A DNA stretch of 64,000 bases from Ancistrus triradiatus (lineage: Eukaryota; Chordata; Actinopteri; Siluriformes; Loricariidae): NCBI GenBank assembly GCA_025084515.1, contig JAJAGP010000174.1, positions 268,475-332,474 on the forward strand. The letters run 5' to 3'. Positions 15,201 through 22,509 of the stretch are shown here, piece by piece. Numbering within the stretch: the first letter of the stretch is position 1; each line of letters opens with the position of its first letter. The translations under genes and the position numbers were made by a program. Under the pieces are notes generated by a model. The model had not been told where the DNA came from. It did not search any database and worked only from the letters and a program-made list of their open reading frames with translations.

Positions 15201-18200
15201 ACTGCAGTGCAGAATGAGACTGTTATTACCTTTACAGGCTCTGATGCTATTTACAGCCTCCATTAACCATGTGCTTATCTGTTTCCTTCCTTAGGGCTGC
15301 AGCCATCGCAGAGAGGAGTAAGTAATTGCCCTGCTGTCATTGTGCTATTTCCTTAAAACTGCTTGTTCCAAAGCATGGGGATGCTATTTTAAGATGATCC
15401 AGTCCCACCTGCGACCTAGTGATGCAGTAAGGAATGCATCTTCTGTCTAAATGCTGAAGAAATGCCTTGGATCTTTAGTCTCTCTGCACATAGGACTATC
15501 AGGATTAATCTTGATCTTTATTTTGAGATAATGTGATTTACATGTTTCTGAGGGCTAAAAAAATTTTAAGGTGTAAGAAAATTACATATACATCTATGAA
15601 CAGGTATGTTTAATTGAATCACAATACACAAGAACAGTAATATTCCAGGTTAAACAAGTAAGTTTTAAAAAGCACTTATAAAGTTATCCTTACCATTAGT
15701 TATATTACACCCTACAAATAAGAACTAAATCAGAACAGAAACTGCAGAGGTTCCTTGGTATGGTGGGATATTATTGCTGTTTTTGTGGGAACTTTTCAGT
15801 GCTTGTAAGCCCCCCTCACAAACTTGCTGCGTGCAGATGTCCCTTTCGTATGGTCCTCAGAGGCCCAGATTGCTTTCTCTGCGGTTAAAATTTTGCTCAG
15901 TGAATCCCCTGTGTTAGCAGCACCAGTCTTCAATAGACCTTTCTAATTAGAGGTTGATGCATGTAGTGTTTGCTACTTCTCAAAAAACACCAACTTGCCT
16001 ACAGCAAGAATGAGAAAGGAGCCCTAGCACTATTACTGATGTTCTAGCATTTTCTGATATACTTGGGCAGTAGAAGTAAAGCTATTCGTGTTTTCATGCT
16101 CTTTTTGGAACAGGTTAGGGCTGTAGGCAGGCCAGTCCAGCCATGCCTTTGTAATGCGTGCAGCTTGTGTTGTTCTAAAATCTCAATGTACTTTTCTGCA
16201 TTAATGCTGCCATAACAGAAGTGTACAGTGGTGCTTGAAAGTTTGAGAACCATTTAGAATTTTCTATATTGTTACATAAATATGACCTAAAACAACATCA
16301 TTTTCACACAAGTCCTAAAAGTAGATAAAGAGAATCCAGTTAAACAGATGAGACAAAAATATTATACTTGGTCATTTATTTATTGAGGAAAATGATCCAA
16401 TATTACATATTAGTGAGTGGCAAAAGTATGTGAACCTCTAGGATTATCAGTTAATTTGAAGGTGAATTTAGAGTCAGGTGGTGGTGGTGGTAGCATCATG
16501 GTTTGGGCCATTGAATTAATTTTTAATTATACCAGAGAATTCTAAAGGAAAATGTCAGGACATCTGTCCATGAACTGAATCTCAAGAGACGGTGGGTCAT
16601 GCAGCAAGACAACGACCCTAAGCACACAAGTCGTTCTACCAAAGAATGGTTAAAGAAGAATAAAGTTAATGTTTTGGAATGGCCAAGTCAAAGTCCTGAA
16701 AGTAAAGGTTCACATACTTTTGCCGCTCACTAATATGCAATATTGGATCATTTTCCTCAATAAATAAATAAATGACCAAGTATAATATATTTGTCTCATT
16801 TGTTTAACTGGGTTTTCTTTATCTACAGGACTTGTGTGAAAATCTGATGATGTTTTAGGTCATATTTCTGCAGAAATATAGAAAATTCTAAAGGGTTCAC
16901 AAACTTTCAGGCACCACTGTAAATGGCCTTTGCAAATTGCCCTGACACAACCCCATACCATTACAGAGCCTGGCTTTTGGACTTGTTGCTGATAAAGGTC
17001 TGGATGGTACTTTCTTTGAACCAGAACACACAGTGTTCATTTCTTCCAAAAAGATCTGGAATACTGATTCGTCTTACCACAATACGTTTCCACTGTGTGA
17101 TGATCAGTCCTAGATGCCTCAGAGCTCAGAGAACACTTTTGGTTGATAAGGCTTTTTTTGTACAGTAAAGTTTTAAGGGGCATTTGTGAATGTACTGTAA
17201 CTTTGTATTGTAGTCTTTGACAAAGGTTTTCTAAAGTAATCCCTTGCTCATGTGGTCCTATCAGCTATTGATGAATGATGATACATGATGCAGTGCCATC
17301 TGAGAGATCAGAGCTCAAGGGTCTTGATTTTAGGCTTGTGCCCTTGTCTTTGTCCTTTGCACACTGAAACTCCTCCAGGTTCCTTGAAACATTTTCATGA
17401 TATTATTCACTGTAGAGGGAAAAGTATGCAAAAATCATGTTCTTTCTACCGGTCTTTCATGGAGGAATATTGTTTTTAAACATTTTAGTAATTTTCTCAC
17501 AAATTTATTGATAAACTGGAAATCCTTTGCCCATCTTTGCTCCTCAGAGACGCAGTCTTTTGGTGATACTGCTTTTGCATCAAATCATGATTACAATCAC
17601 CTGTTTGAAATCAAATCATTATTTAGATTTTTTTTTTCCTAACTACTAGCCCTAAATTGCCACCATCCCAACTATTTTTGGAATGTGTTACAGGCCTGAA
17701 ATGCAGGAATGGATGTTTATTAATAAATCTTATCATCATAGAAGTCAAAGACACACTGCAATTTGTTTGTTTGTATGAGTTTTTGTTTGTTCTGTCTTTT
17801 CATTTTAATTTTCTATACAGTCCCAACGTTTTCTGATTGGGGGTTGTATATTTACAGCATTTATCAGACGCCCTTATCCAGAGCAACTTACAGAAATGCT
17901 TTGTATTCTTCTTAGTAGACAAAACCTCATGTTAGTACAAATAAGTGATTGCCAAGAACACAATCCAACCAGAATGTGCTAGGGTCTGATGTGGGTAAAT
18001 CAACAAACACACAAGCAAAGTTTGTGTTTTTGCAACTAATTAATAAATGACAAATAATTGCTTCTTTTTTCTCATAGACCGGGCACGTGTGATTGGAGGC
18101 CTACCAGATGTGGTTACTATCCAGGAGGGCAAGGTAATACATATCCAACAACCCAAGATGGCAGGAAATGTCTCTATAAAACTATATTTCATTGTTACAT

Positions 18201-18572
18201 TGTACCTTATTTCCTACAGGGGAGTACTACGACAAGAGTAAAGTACTCCATCAGTCTTTAAAATGTTATGACGTGTGTGTAATGAAATTGTATTCCCTCT
18301 CCCATATTCAGTCTTTGAATCTCACTGGCAATGTGTGGGGTGACCCAGTGCCTGAAGTTAGCTGGCTGAAGAATGAGAAGCAGCTGGTTCCAGATGAGCA
18401 CATCACGCTTAAGTTTGAGCATGGCAAGTTTGCAAGTATCACCATTGCAGCCGTCAACACCACCGACTCGGGCAAGTATGCGCTTCTGGTGAAGAACAAA
18501 TATGGTACAGAGGCTGGCGAGTTCACTGTCAGCGTCTACATCCCAGAGGATGAGGAGGTGAAGAAAGAATAG
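27..18572 (+). CDS. MYOM1: Myomesin-1 (C-terminal part of gene, 22 exons)
   Basis: Myomesin-1 is the sarcomeric M-band protein that crosslinks myosin filaments and dimerises through its last Ig domain. The joined exons give 841 residues plus stop. By residue of this fragment: Fn3 1-99, Fn3 100-207, Fn3 208-304, Ig 305-392, helical linker 393-407, Ig 408-501, linker 502-521, Ig 522-613, linker 614-626, Ig 627-716, linker 717-737, last Ig to 841. This matches the family order (five Fn3, then my9-my13 Ig domains joined by alpha-helices), so the head, the first Ig domains and about two Fn3 domains lie off the left edge. Diagnostic stretches are GLPDVVTIQEGK, NVWGDPVPEVSWLKNEK and GKYALLVKNKYG. 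I prefer MYOM1 over MYOM2/3 from remembered similarity of the last three Ig domains and from the LPIN2 neighbour. All splice phases are compatible and no lesion is seen. Confidence 0.95.
286..407 (+). CDS. MYOM1: MYOM1 exon: second half of Fn3 domain A
   Basis: Acceptor TTTACAG ends at 285. Reads RFVCHGLNTGDNCVFRVKAV then NSAGYSTYS, the typical Fn3 F/G strands. Donor GTGAGT at 408; ends in phase 1. Confidence 0.93.
408..1386. other. MYOM1 intron, nothing recognised
   Basis: AT-rich intronic sequence without a clear repeat, RNA gene or extra exon. Confidence 0.5.
1387..1567 (+). repeat. SINE-like repeat (cagacgcccttatccag family), copy 1
   Basis: Opens TTTACAGCATTTAACAGACG, then CTTATCCAG and GACTTACAA, and continues with GGGTTAAGGGCCTTGCTCAA and TTTGAACCCTGGA. 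This is an abundant teleost dispersed repeat. Other copies here are at 17849, 24123 and 33876. Confidence 0.8.
1676..1970 (+). repeat. tRNA-derived SINE, copy 1
   Basis: Starts GGCGGCACGGTGGCTCGGTG with an A-box-like TGGCTCGGTGGGTAGC and a B-box-like GGGTTCAATCCC. The body has TGTGTGGAGTCTGCATGTCC and CCTCCCACAGTCCAAAGACA; it ends in an AATAAATGAATAAA-type tail. Best copies here are this one and 39181. Confidence 0.85.
2258..2454 (+). CDS. MYOM1: MYOM1 exon: first half of Fn3 domain B
   Basis: Acceptor TATCCAG ends at 2257. Reads EVPSPPTAVTMVEHVRDYMV, LSWQAS, then GYYLDYRTVKGN. The B-strand Trp and C-strand Tyr pair of Fn3 are present. Donor GTACAT at 2455; ends in phase 0. Confidence 0.94.
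2462..3110 (-). mobile_element. Degenerate Tc1-like transposon remnant in MYOM1 intron
   Basis: Begins TACAGTGCCTTCCACAAGTA, like a fish Tc1 terminal repeat. Further in, the minus strand carries eroded transposase text around the GGG-x-metal-site region (CACCAGCATGCTTCACTGTG on plus). The opposite terminal repeat is not found. The piece at 2582-2760 recurs at 36925-37236. Confidence 0.55.
3209..3335 (+). CDS. MYOM1: MYOM1 exon: second half of Fn3 domain B
   Basis: Acceptor GTTCAG ends at 3208. Reads IEDLKENIFYQFQVRAVNQA then GISESSIPS, Fn3 E-G strands. Donor GTAAAT at 3336; ends in phase 1. Confidence 0.94.
3729..3904 (+). CDS. MYOM1: MYOM1 exon: first half of Fn3 domain C
   Basis: Acceptor AATGCAG ends at 3728. 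Reads GPPHGLHVLEVRNDSLVLLW, then EPPTFNGRSSVTGYYVDIKE. Donor GTTTGA at 3905 is weaker than consensus but keeps phase 0 into the next exon. Confidence 0.92.
4440..4830. repeat. Unclassified dispersed repeat, copy 1
   Basis: Shares long stretches with 61080-61440: ATTCCTTTTTTATTTCTGAA, the CTGCAATTAA-AGAAAT block, TTTCACCAAAT-AAATAACTAAGTGCT, GTAAACAAACAA, and GGGAGCATGACCTATGATTG. No coding content. Family unknown. Confidence 0.6.
4830..5738. other. MYOM1 intron, mostly unrecognised
   Basis: The segment around 5440-5500 shares GTGGTGCACAAACAGACCAG with about 13660-13690, so part is repeat-derived. No exon found here. Confidence 0.4.
5739..5853 (+). CDS. MYOM1: MYOM1 exon: second half of Fn3 domain C
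   Basis: Acceptor GACCCAG ends at 5738. Reads ISGLKEGVSYVLRVQAKNIV then GVGGPSKST. Last Fn3 module of the protein. Donor GTCAGT at 5854; phase 1. Confidence 0.94.
5953..6109 (+). CDS. MYOM1: MYOM1 exon: first C-terminal Ig domain, part 1
   Basis: Acceptor GTCCTCAG ends at 5952. Reads GTHEIVVDVDDDGVISMIFE then CSEMAAGSQFVWSKDYK, with an Ig B-strand Cys and C-strand Trp. Donor GTGAGT at 6110; phase 2. Confidence 0.94.
6501..6607 (+). CDS. MYOM1: MYOM1 exon: first C-terminal Ig domain, part 2
   Basis: Acceptor GTCTTCAG ends at 6500. Reads KSRAIFNDPSLEDLAIYSCV then VTNTDGISASYTL: Ig E-G strands with the L-D-x-A-x-Y-x-C motif. Donor GTGAGT at 6608; phase 1. Confidence 0.95.
6902..6946 (+). CDS. 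MYOM1: MYOM1 45-bp linker exon (helix between first two C-terminal Ig domains)
   Basis: Acceptor TTTACAG ends at 6901. Encodes RLKRLLEISHDHKFP, a helical linker; myomesin Ig domains my9-my13 are known to be joined by alpha-helices. Donor GTAAGT at 6947; phase 1. Easily missed by ORF-length filters. Confidence 0.93.
7099..7235 (+). CDS. MYOM1: MYOM1 exon: second C-terminal Ig domain, part 1
   Basis: Acceptor TTTACAG ends at 7098. Reads IIPFKTEMAVELQEKGRVRF then WAQVAKFTSNCQVEYVFNDN. Donor GTATGG at 7236; phase 0. Confidence 0.94.
7325..7469 (+). CDS. MYOM1: MYOM1 exon: second C-terminal Ig domain, part 2
   Basis: Acceptor CTGATCAG ends at 7324. Reads KYTMNFDKTTGIIELFMDLL, then EVTDEGTFTFNLVDGKATG, the Ig E-F-G strands. 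Donor GTATAG at 7470; phase 1. Confidence 0.94.
7470..8467. other. MYOM1 intron, AT-rich, nothing recognised
   Basis: No exon, RNA gene or classified repeat could be identified. Confidence 0.45.
8468..8690 (+). repeat. tRNA-derived SINE, copy 2 (degenerate)
   Basis: TGGTTAGTACGGTCGCCTCACAG, GGTTCGATTCC (B box) and CCTCCCACAGTCCAAAGATA identify a second SINE copy, 5' truncated. Confidence 0.75.
8890..9148. repeat. Unclassified dispersed repeat, copy 1
   Basis: Shares CAGTGCATCAGC, TTTAATAAAGCTTT and TTTCTGCACCAGA blocks in the same order with 34380-34770. It directly abuts the Tc1 element at 9151. Confidence 0.5.
9151..10594. mobile_element. Foldback (palindromic) Tc1-like element
   Basis: Ends are TACAATGCATTCAGAAC and GTTCTGAATGCATTGTA, with inverted termini matching over about 85 bases (TGCGGACTTGTGCTAAAATA inside). 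The match continues far inward: plus-strand text at about 9480-9760 recurs in reverse complement at about 10000-10290. The two arms are thus copies of the transposase 5' region facing each other. The transposase is broken, with only fragments such as the minus-strand WSDET remnant near 9770. It lies in the 3.3-kb MYOM1 intron before 10773. Confidence 0.8.
10645..10675. repeat. Short perfect hairpin next to a TG run
   Basis: GTTATACAGAAT and ATTCTGTATAAC form a 12-bp perfect inverted repeat with a 7-base loop, just after a short (TG)n. Confidence 0.6.
10773..10832 (+). CDS. MYOM1: MYOM1 60-bp linker exon
   Basis: Acceptor TTTTTCACAG ends at 10772. Encodes EFAELQKKSEFERAEWVRRQ, a charged helical linker between the second and third C-terminal Ig domains. 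Donor GTGCAC at 10833 is weak; phase 1 is kept on both sides. Confidence 0.92.
10920..10987 (+). CDS. MYOM1: MYOM1 exon: third C-terminal Ig domain, part 1
   Basis: Acceptor ACTTCCAG ends at 10919. Reads GPHFVEYLNFEVTAECNVYL then KCK, closely like the human MYOM1 segment as I recall it. Donor GTAAGT at 10988; phase 0. Confidence 0.94.
11114..11233 (+). CDS. MYOM1: MYOM1 exon: third C-terminal Ig domain, part 2
   Basis: Acceptor CACTACAG ends at 11113. Reads VGNIRSDTEISWFKDGLEIE then GEDAQKIAMSDGVLSFNIGK. Donor GTCAGG at 11234 is below consensus but preserves phase 0. Confidence 0.9.
11234..12370. other. MYOM1 intron, nothing recognised
   Basis: AT-rich intronic sequence without identified exon or repeat. 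Confidence 0.45.
12371..12799. mobile_element. Non-autonomous Tc1-type MITE (429 bp)
   Basis: Ends TACATCGGTGCTTAAAAGTC and GGGTTCACAAACGTTCTAGC, with long inverted terminal repeats of the same family as 16224, 20195 and 21347. It contains the subterminal block with TTTGCCACTCAC and CTCAATAAATAAATG. No transposase remains. TA at both ends. Confidence 0.8.
12800..13739. other. MYOM1 intron, unrecognised apart from a short shared segment
   Basis: About 13470-13700 shares GTGGTGCACAAACAGACCAG with 5460-5490, but the family is unknown. Confidence 0.4.
13740..13827 (+). CDS. MYOM1: MYOM1 exon: third C-terminal Ig domain, part 3
   Basis: Acceptor CTATCTAG ends at 13739. Reads FSKKDAGVYEVKLRDERGKD then KTLLNLTEA: F/G strands with D-A-G-x-Y-E-V. 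Donor GTAAGG at 13828; phase 1. Confidence 0.95.
13926..13964 (+). CDS. MYOM1: MYOM1 39-bp micro-exon (third helical linker)
   Basis: Between AG at 13924-13925 and donor GTGGGA at 13965 lies a 39-base open segment reading GYQAVLNAVFKVIA in the required phase (1 in, 1 out). It fills the place where other myomesins have a helix between the third and fourth C-terminal Ig domains. Found by reading, not by length. The flanking exons are also in frame without it, so skipping is possible. Confidence 0.78.
14060..14165 (+). CDS. MYOM1: MYOM1 exon: fourth C-terminal Ig domain, part 1
   Basis: Acceptor ATCCTGCAG ends at 14059. Reads ANSSTQLKIQSTEHGIIIYS then FVLYHHEELRVGWSHK, with the C-strand Trp. 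Donor GTAAGT at 14166; phase 2. Confidence 0.94.
14761..14924 (+). CDS. MYOM1: MYOM1 exon: fourth C-terminal Ig domain, part 2
   Basis: Acceptor CCACTCAG ends at 14760. Reads ESKISYSDRVQCGVTGEQLW then LKINEPADKDKGKYAIDIFD, Ig D-G strands. Donor GTGAGT at 14925; phase 1. Confidence 0.95.
15053..15089 (+). CDS. MYOM1: MYOM1 37-bp linker exon
   Basis: Acceptor TTTTGAAG ends at 15052. Encodes VWEDAYAEFQRLK, first half of the helix before the last Ig domain. Donor GTAAGT at 15090; phase 2. Confidence 0.92.
15295..15317 (+). CDS. MYOM1: MYOM1 23-bp linker micro-exon
   Basis: Acceptor TTCCTTAG ends at 15294. Encodes KAAAIAERN across its junctions, second half of the helical linker. Donor GTAAGT at 15318; phase 1. 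One of the shortest exons in the gene. Confidence 0.9.
15735..16070 (+). mobile_element. Ty3/gypsy-type LTR retrotransposon pol fragment
   Basis: The plus strand reads RFLGMVGYY, later VPF-VWSSEAQIAF and SESPVLAAPVFNRPF, the junction of reverse transcriptase and RNase H in gypsy elements. It then reaches an EK-ALALLL RNase H-like stretch. Stops and frame changes show it is dead. No LTRs seen nearby. Confidence 0.7.
16070..17700 (-). mobile_element. Old Tc1/mariner transposase relic, split by a younger Tc1
   Basis: Minus-strand text on the two sides of 16224-16921 belongs together. The right side gives MVWGCVRAICKGHL; the left side continues HFCYGSINAEKYIEILEQHK, the usual Tc1 order (VMVWG then NAEKYIEILEQH). 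Many frameshifts. Outer ends not defined. Confidence 0.65.
16224..16921. mobile_element. Internally deleted Tc1 element (keeps transposase 3' half), nested
   Basis: Ends TACAGTGGTGCTTGAAAGTT and AACTTTCAGGCACCACTGTA, inverted repeats of about 200 bases. Between them the plus strand encodes VMQQDNDPKHTSRSTKEWLK, the second catalytic Asp region of Tc1 transposase. The N-terminal half is missing. It is inserted in the older relic around it. Confidence 0.85.
17849..17925 (+). repeat. SINE-like repeat (cagacgcccttatccag family), copy 2, truncated
   Basis: TTTACAGCATTTATCAGACG then CCTTATCCAGAGCAACTTACA, only the 5' part. Confidence 0.7.
18078..18133 (+). CDS. MYOM1: MYOM1 exon: start of last Ig domain
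   Basis: Acceptor TTTCTCATAG ends at 18077. Reads RARVIGGLPDVVTIQEGK, a near-invariant entry into the last (dimerising) Ig domain. Donor GTAATA at 18134; phase 0. Confidence 0.95.
18312..18572 (+). CDS. MYOM1: MYOM1 terminal coding exon: last Ig domain and stop
   Basis: Acceptor CATATTCAG ends at 18311. Reads SLNLTGNVWGDPVPEVSWLK through GKYALLVKNKYGTEAGEFTV to IPEDEEVKKE and stop TAG at 18570-18572. The residue where I recall Cys in mammals (LNLTC) is Gly here. Confidence 0.96.
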   Translation, partial: SLNLTGNVWGDPVPEVSWLKNEKQLVPDEHITLKFEHGKFASITIAAVNTTDSGKYALLVKNKYGTEAGEFTVSVYIPEDEEVKKE

Positions 18573-18760
18573 AGAAAGGCAAAGATTAAGGTAGAGATAC
18601 GGGCCCTAATATGACCAGTGCACATCCCGTGGCATTTTACAACAAACGTTCAGCTGTAGTATGACATAAGCACACACAATTAGTTTTACTAATTTATTAA
18701 GAATAATAAAAGTTAACACTTTTAGTCAAATAAAACATTCTGCATTGTCATTGTTTTGTG
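18573..18760 (+). promoter_or_regulatory. MYOM1: MYOM1 3' UTR and poly(A) signals
   Basis: AATAAA hexamers occur at 18705-18710 and 18729-18734. The second is followed by a T/GT-rich stretch (TTGTTTTGTGTTTG), as expected downstream of a cleavage site. Another AATAAA lies near 18943. The transcript end itself is inferred. Confidence 0.7.
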
Positions 18761-20194
18761 TTTGAGCTGTTTGGCAATAGTAGCATTGTAAAATTCATAA
18801 GATTAATGATTTGAATTCAAATGCCTTAGAATGTTGACTTACTTCGAAACTGGAATTTGTGTCTGATTTCATTTCAACTTAGGAGTGGTCTAGCGTAGAC
18901 TTTGATTAAGGGATTTATTACAGTATATTGCTAGTAGTGTTACAATAAAACAGGTTCAGATGCTTAAAAAGGCAAGTGTGTTGTGGTAGCAATGTCCTGT
19001 AACTTTCGAACTGGATCTTAATTGAATACAGTAAGGATGTGTTTAATTTCTTACAGCAAACTGTGAGAGGTGAATGCTGTCATGTCTGTACAGGCTGTCT
19101 GTTTGTAACTGCAAAACTGTTGAAAGCCACCCTGCAAATGTCTTATTGACAGAACCCATGAAGTGGAGTGGGATGTGACATTTAAGAATAAAGCCATGCA
19201 ATGCAAAATTGTGTTTTCTTGCTAAGAGAGAACCTGTTAGACCAGGTGTCAAGGGCCTGATGAAATGTCTGACATTGCTTTGTTGCCATTCACGTATACA
19301 CATATCAGGGAAGAACAAGTTCATGTTTAAGTCAGTGCATGTGTACCAAGTCAGTGTAAGCCAAGTTTGTATGTTGACAGTTGATTTGTGTGCCGAACAG
19401 TAAGGGAAACGTTCAACATGCAGTTGCTGCAGTCTCGTTTGAGAATACCACACTCGGTAAGGGCTTTTAAAAAAGTTAGCAAAAGCTTACAATTTGTATG
19501 ATAATAGTAATACTGATTATTCTTTTTTTTCTTCCTACAGTCTCAGTAGTTTTATCATAAAGGCCATGAGACCTTCATATTCATCAATTGTTATTAAGAT
19601 TATATCCACCTTATCACTGAAAAGTGAAATATGGCATGTCAGGACTGTAATGTGGGGGCACCCCTGGTCTAATCACATGACTAACCACAGACCCAGCCCC
19701 CAATCCCAGGAGTACTTGAACTCAGGAACCCACTCTGGTGAAACTGGGAGGTAATCTGGTGGAATACACAAAGGCGTTAAAACTGGACTGTGCAGTGCCA
19801 GTGTACCAATAAATGCTGGATTTAAGGTGTCGGGGGACCACAGCCTAGACTTCACAACAGTGTGGGAAACAAAACAATACTCTGACAGACCACACTTTTC
19901 CAGAAGTGGGGATCAAACCAGAATGGCTCCATTGTTACTCACTATTTTGACTTATAGAAATGCAGATGTTTGGAATGTGGGAGATGAAAGGAGTAACCGG
20001 GGGCAACTCCACACAGACAGTGGTCAGTTAGCAAGGCAAACAGAATATTCAAGGATCAAAGGATCAGGGTAGGAGGTTTACAGAAGATGGTGGCATTTTG
20101 AGGTTACCAAGTATGCAATTACACAACACCTCCATGTCCTACTAATTCAAAAGCTTGTCATAAGGAAGTCCCATATTTCATCTACCCATGCACA
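18761..20194. other. Intergenic, nothing recognised
   Basis: Sequence between the MYOM1 3' end and the next transposons. No coding, RNA or repeat assignment could be made. Confidence 0.4.
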
Positions 20195-20280
20195 TACAGT
20201 GGTGCTTGAAAGTTTGTGAATGCTTTAGTATTTTCTAGATTTCTGTGTATATATAGGACCTAAAACCTCATCATAAGCTC
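20195..20280. mobile_element. Single terminal repeat of the 16224-type Tc1 family
   Basis: TACAGTGGTGCTTGAAAGTT followed by about 65 bases of the same terminal repeat. The opposite end is not found. Confidence 0.65.
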
Positions 20281-20329
20281 ACCGGACCAAAACAAAATCA
20301 GTCATGAGCACGAATAACAAATGAATAAG

Positions 20330-20910
20330 TTTTCTGAATGTCTGGGGATTTTATGGGCCAGTCCAGATGTGTAACTGCTGTTGAATGTTCATCATGACAA
20401 TCACATTTGCAGCTGTGTGGACGTGAGAATTGTCATCGTGGAATACAGGGATAAGAATGTTATGTTCCTCTGTAAGATAATGAGCAAACCCTGGTTGTCC
20501 AGCAGCTCAGTGTAGGCATTGTGGTTCAAATTTGCTGTCACCTCAACCAAAGGACCTATTTCCACGTAATTAAAACACCCTCAGAACATCACAGAACCTC
20601 CTCCAGCTTGAACCACAACTTGCATGCGGTCCTCATTGAAGGCTTCTTTGATGAACATGATATCATTCACATACAGGCAGAAACGAGATTCATCTGACCA
20701 GATAACACGTTTACGGCCATGAACAGTCCAATTTTTGTGCCTTTTCACTCCCTGTAACTGGGCAACTTTCTGAGCAGAAGTGAGCACAGGCCTCTTGAAT
20801 GACACCCTGTTCCATATGTTCATAGTATGCAGTTTCCTGCAGACTGTTCTTTCAGAAATTGGTTGTGAAGGACCTTTGTTGACATCTAGTAGCAATTCTT
20901 ACCTGGAAGC
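20330..20910 (-). mobile_element. Tc1/mariner transposase relic
   Basis: The minus strand between 20895 and 20581 reads from a helix-turn-helix-like N-terminal part into VIWSDESRFCLYVND, with the first catalytic Asp in WSDES, and then GGGSVMF. The rest of the catalytic domain towards 20330 is eroded. Confidence 0.7.
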
Positions 20911-20962
20911 AAAGCGATTTTTATTCATAAGAAGTCCCGGTTTGTCAGTCATCTTTAGGTAT

Positions 20963-21260
20963 GCACTGTGGAGCATTGGTTAGCACCGTCGCATCACACC
21001 TCTGAGATCCCTGGTTCCATCCCGACCCCAAACTACACCTGTGTGGAGTTTGCATGTCCTCGCTGTGTTGGCATGGATTTTCCCCAAGTATATCAGTTTC
21101 CAAAGACACCTGTGATAGGTTAATTGGTGTTTCCAAAATGCCCTGTGTTTGTGAGTGAATGTGACCCGTGTTGGATTGACACCCTGTGTATGGTTGTTCC
21201 TTCCTTGTACTCTGTGTTTCTGGTTAGGCACCGGTTGTCCTGTGACCCTGACTAGGATTA
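20963..21260 (+). repeat. tRNA-derived SINE, copy 3 (degenerate)
   Basis: TGGTTAGCACCGTCGCATCAC, GGTTCCATCCCGAC, TGTGTGGAGTTTGCATGTCC and the AAGACACCTGTGATAGGTTAATTG block match the SINE body. Confidence 0.7.
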
Positions 21261-21346
21261 AGGAGATAAGACAACGAATTAATTGTAATCTCAATTTTTG
21301 GATAATGGATTGGCTAAGGTTTGTTTGTTTGTTTATTTATTTGGTT

Positions 21347-22423
21347 TACAGTATTGCTTGAAAGTTTGCTTTAGAATTTTCTATATTTTGCATAAATATG
21401 ACCTAAAACAACATCAGATTTTCATACAAGTCCTGAAAGTAGATAAAGAGAACCCAGTTAAACAAATGAGACAAAAATATTATACTTGGTCATTTATTTA
21501 TTGAGGAAAATGATTCAATATTATATATTAGTGAGTGGCAAAAGTATGTGAACCTTTGCTTCCAGTATCTGGTGTGACCCCCCTGTGCAGCAATAACTGC
21601 AACTAAATGTTTCCTGTAACTGTTTATCAGTCCTGCCTTGCCTTCTGGCTTGTCCACGTGATCTCTAGAAAGCTGCAGCTGAGCAGCAATGTTCTTTTTG
21701 GAGAGCAGTGGCTTTCTCCTTGCAACCCTACCCTGCACATCATTGTTGTTCAGTGTTCTTCTGATGGTGGACTCATGAACATTAACATTAGCCAATGTGA
21801 GAGAGGCCTTCAGTTGCTTAGAAGTTACCCTGGGGTCCTTTGTGACCTCGCCAACTATTACACGCCTTGCTCTTGGAGTGATCTTTGTTGGTCGACCACT
21901 CCTGGGGAGGGTAACAATGGTCTTTAATTTCCGCCATTTGTACACAGTCTGTCTGACTGAGGATTGGTGGAGTCCAAACTCTTTAGAGATGGTTTTGTAA
22001 CCTTTTACAGCCTGATGAGCTGGAACTTTTTTTCTGAGTTTCTCAGAAATCTCCTTTGTTCGTGCCATGATACACTTCCACAAAACATGTGTTGTGAAGA
22101 GCAGACTTTGATAGATCCCTTTTCTCTAAATAAAACAGGGGACCCACTCACACCTGATTGTCATCCCATTGATTGAAAACACCTGACTCTAATTTCACCT
22201 TCAAATTAACTGCATTTAGTTCACACACTTTTGCCACTCACTAATATGTAATTTTGGATCATTTTTCTCAATAAATAATTGACCAAGTATAATATTTTTG
22301 TCTCAATTGTTTAACTGGGTTCTCTTTATCTACCTTTAGGACTTGTGTGAAGATCGTTTTAGGTCGTATTTACGCAGAAATGTAGAAAATTCTAAAGGGC
22401 TCACAAACTTTCAAGCACCTCTA
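21347..22423 (-). mobile_element. Tc1 element with transposase N-terminal half (internally deleted)
   Basis: Inverted terminal repeats of the 16224 family; the left begins TACAGTATTGCTTGAAAG. On minus, 22083-21490 is one open frame: ARTKEISEKLRKKVPAHQAV, a paired-like DNA-binding region with GRPTKI, then RRTLNNNDVQGRVARRKPLL. It then jumps to C-terminal text and runs out into the terminal repeat. The catalytic core is deleted, so it is non-autonomous. Confidence 0.85.
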
Positions 22424-22509
22424 TTTAATGTCGCTCTTCGGCATAAATGACTTTTCACCGACAGGCACAAGAGTACATCAACACTCAAGGTTATATTGAA
22501 GCTAATGTC

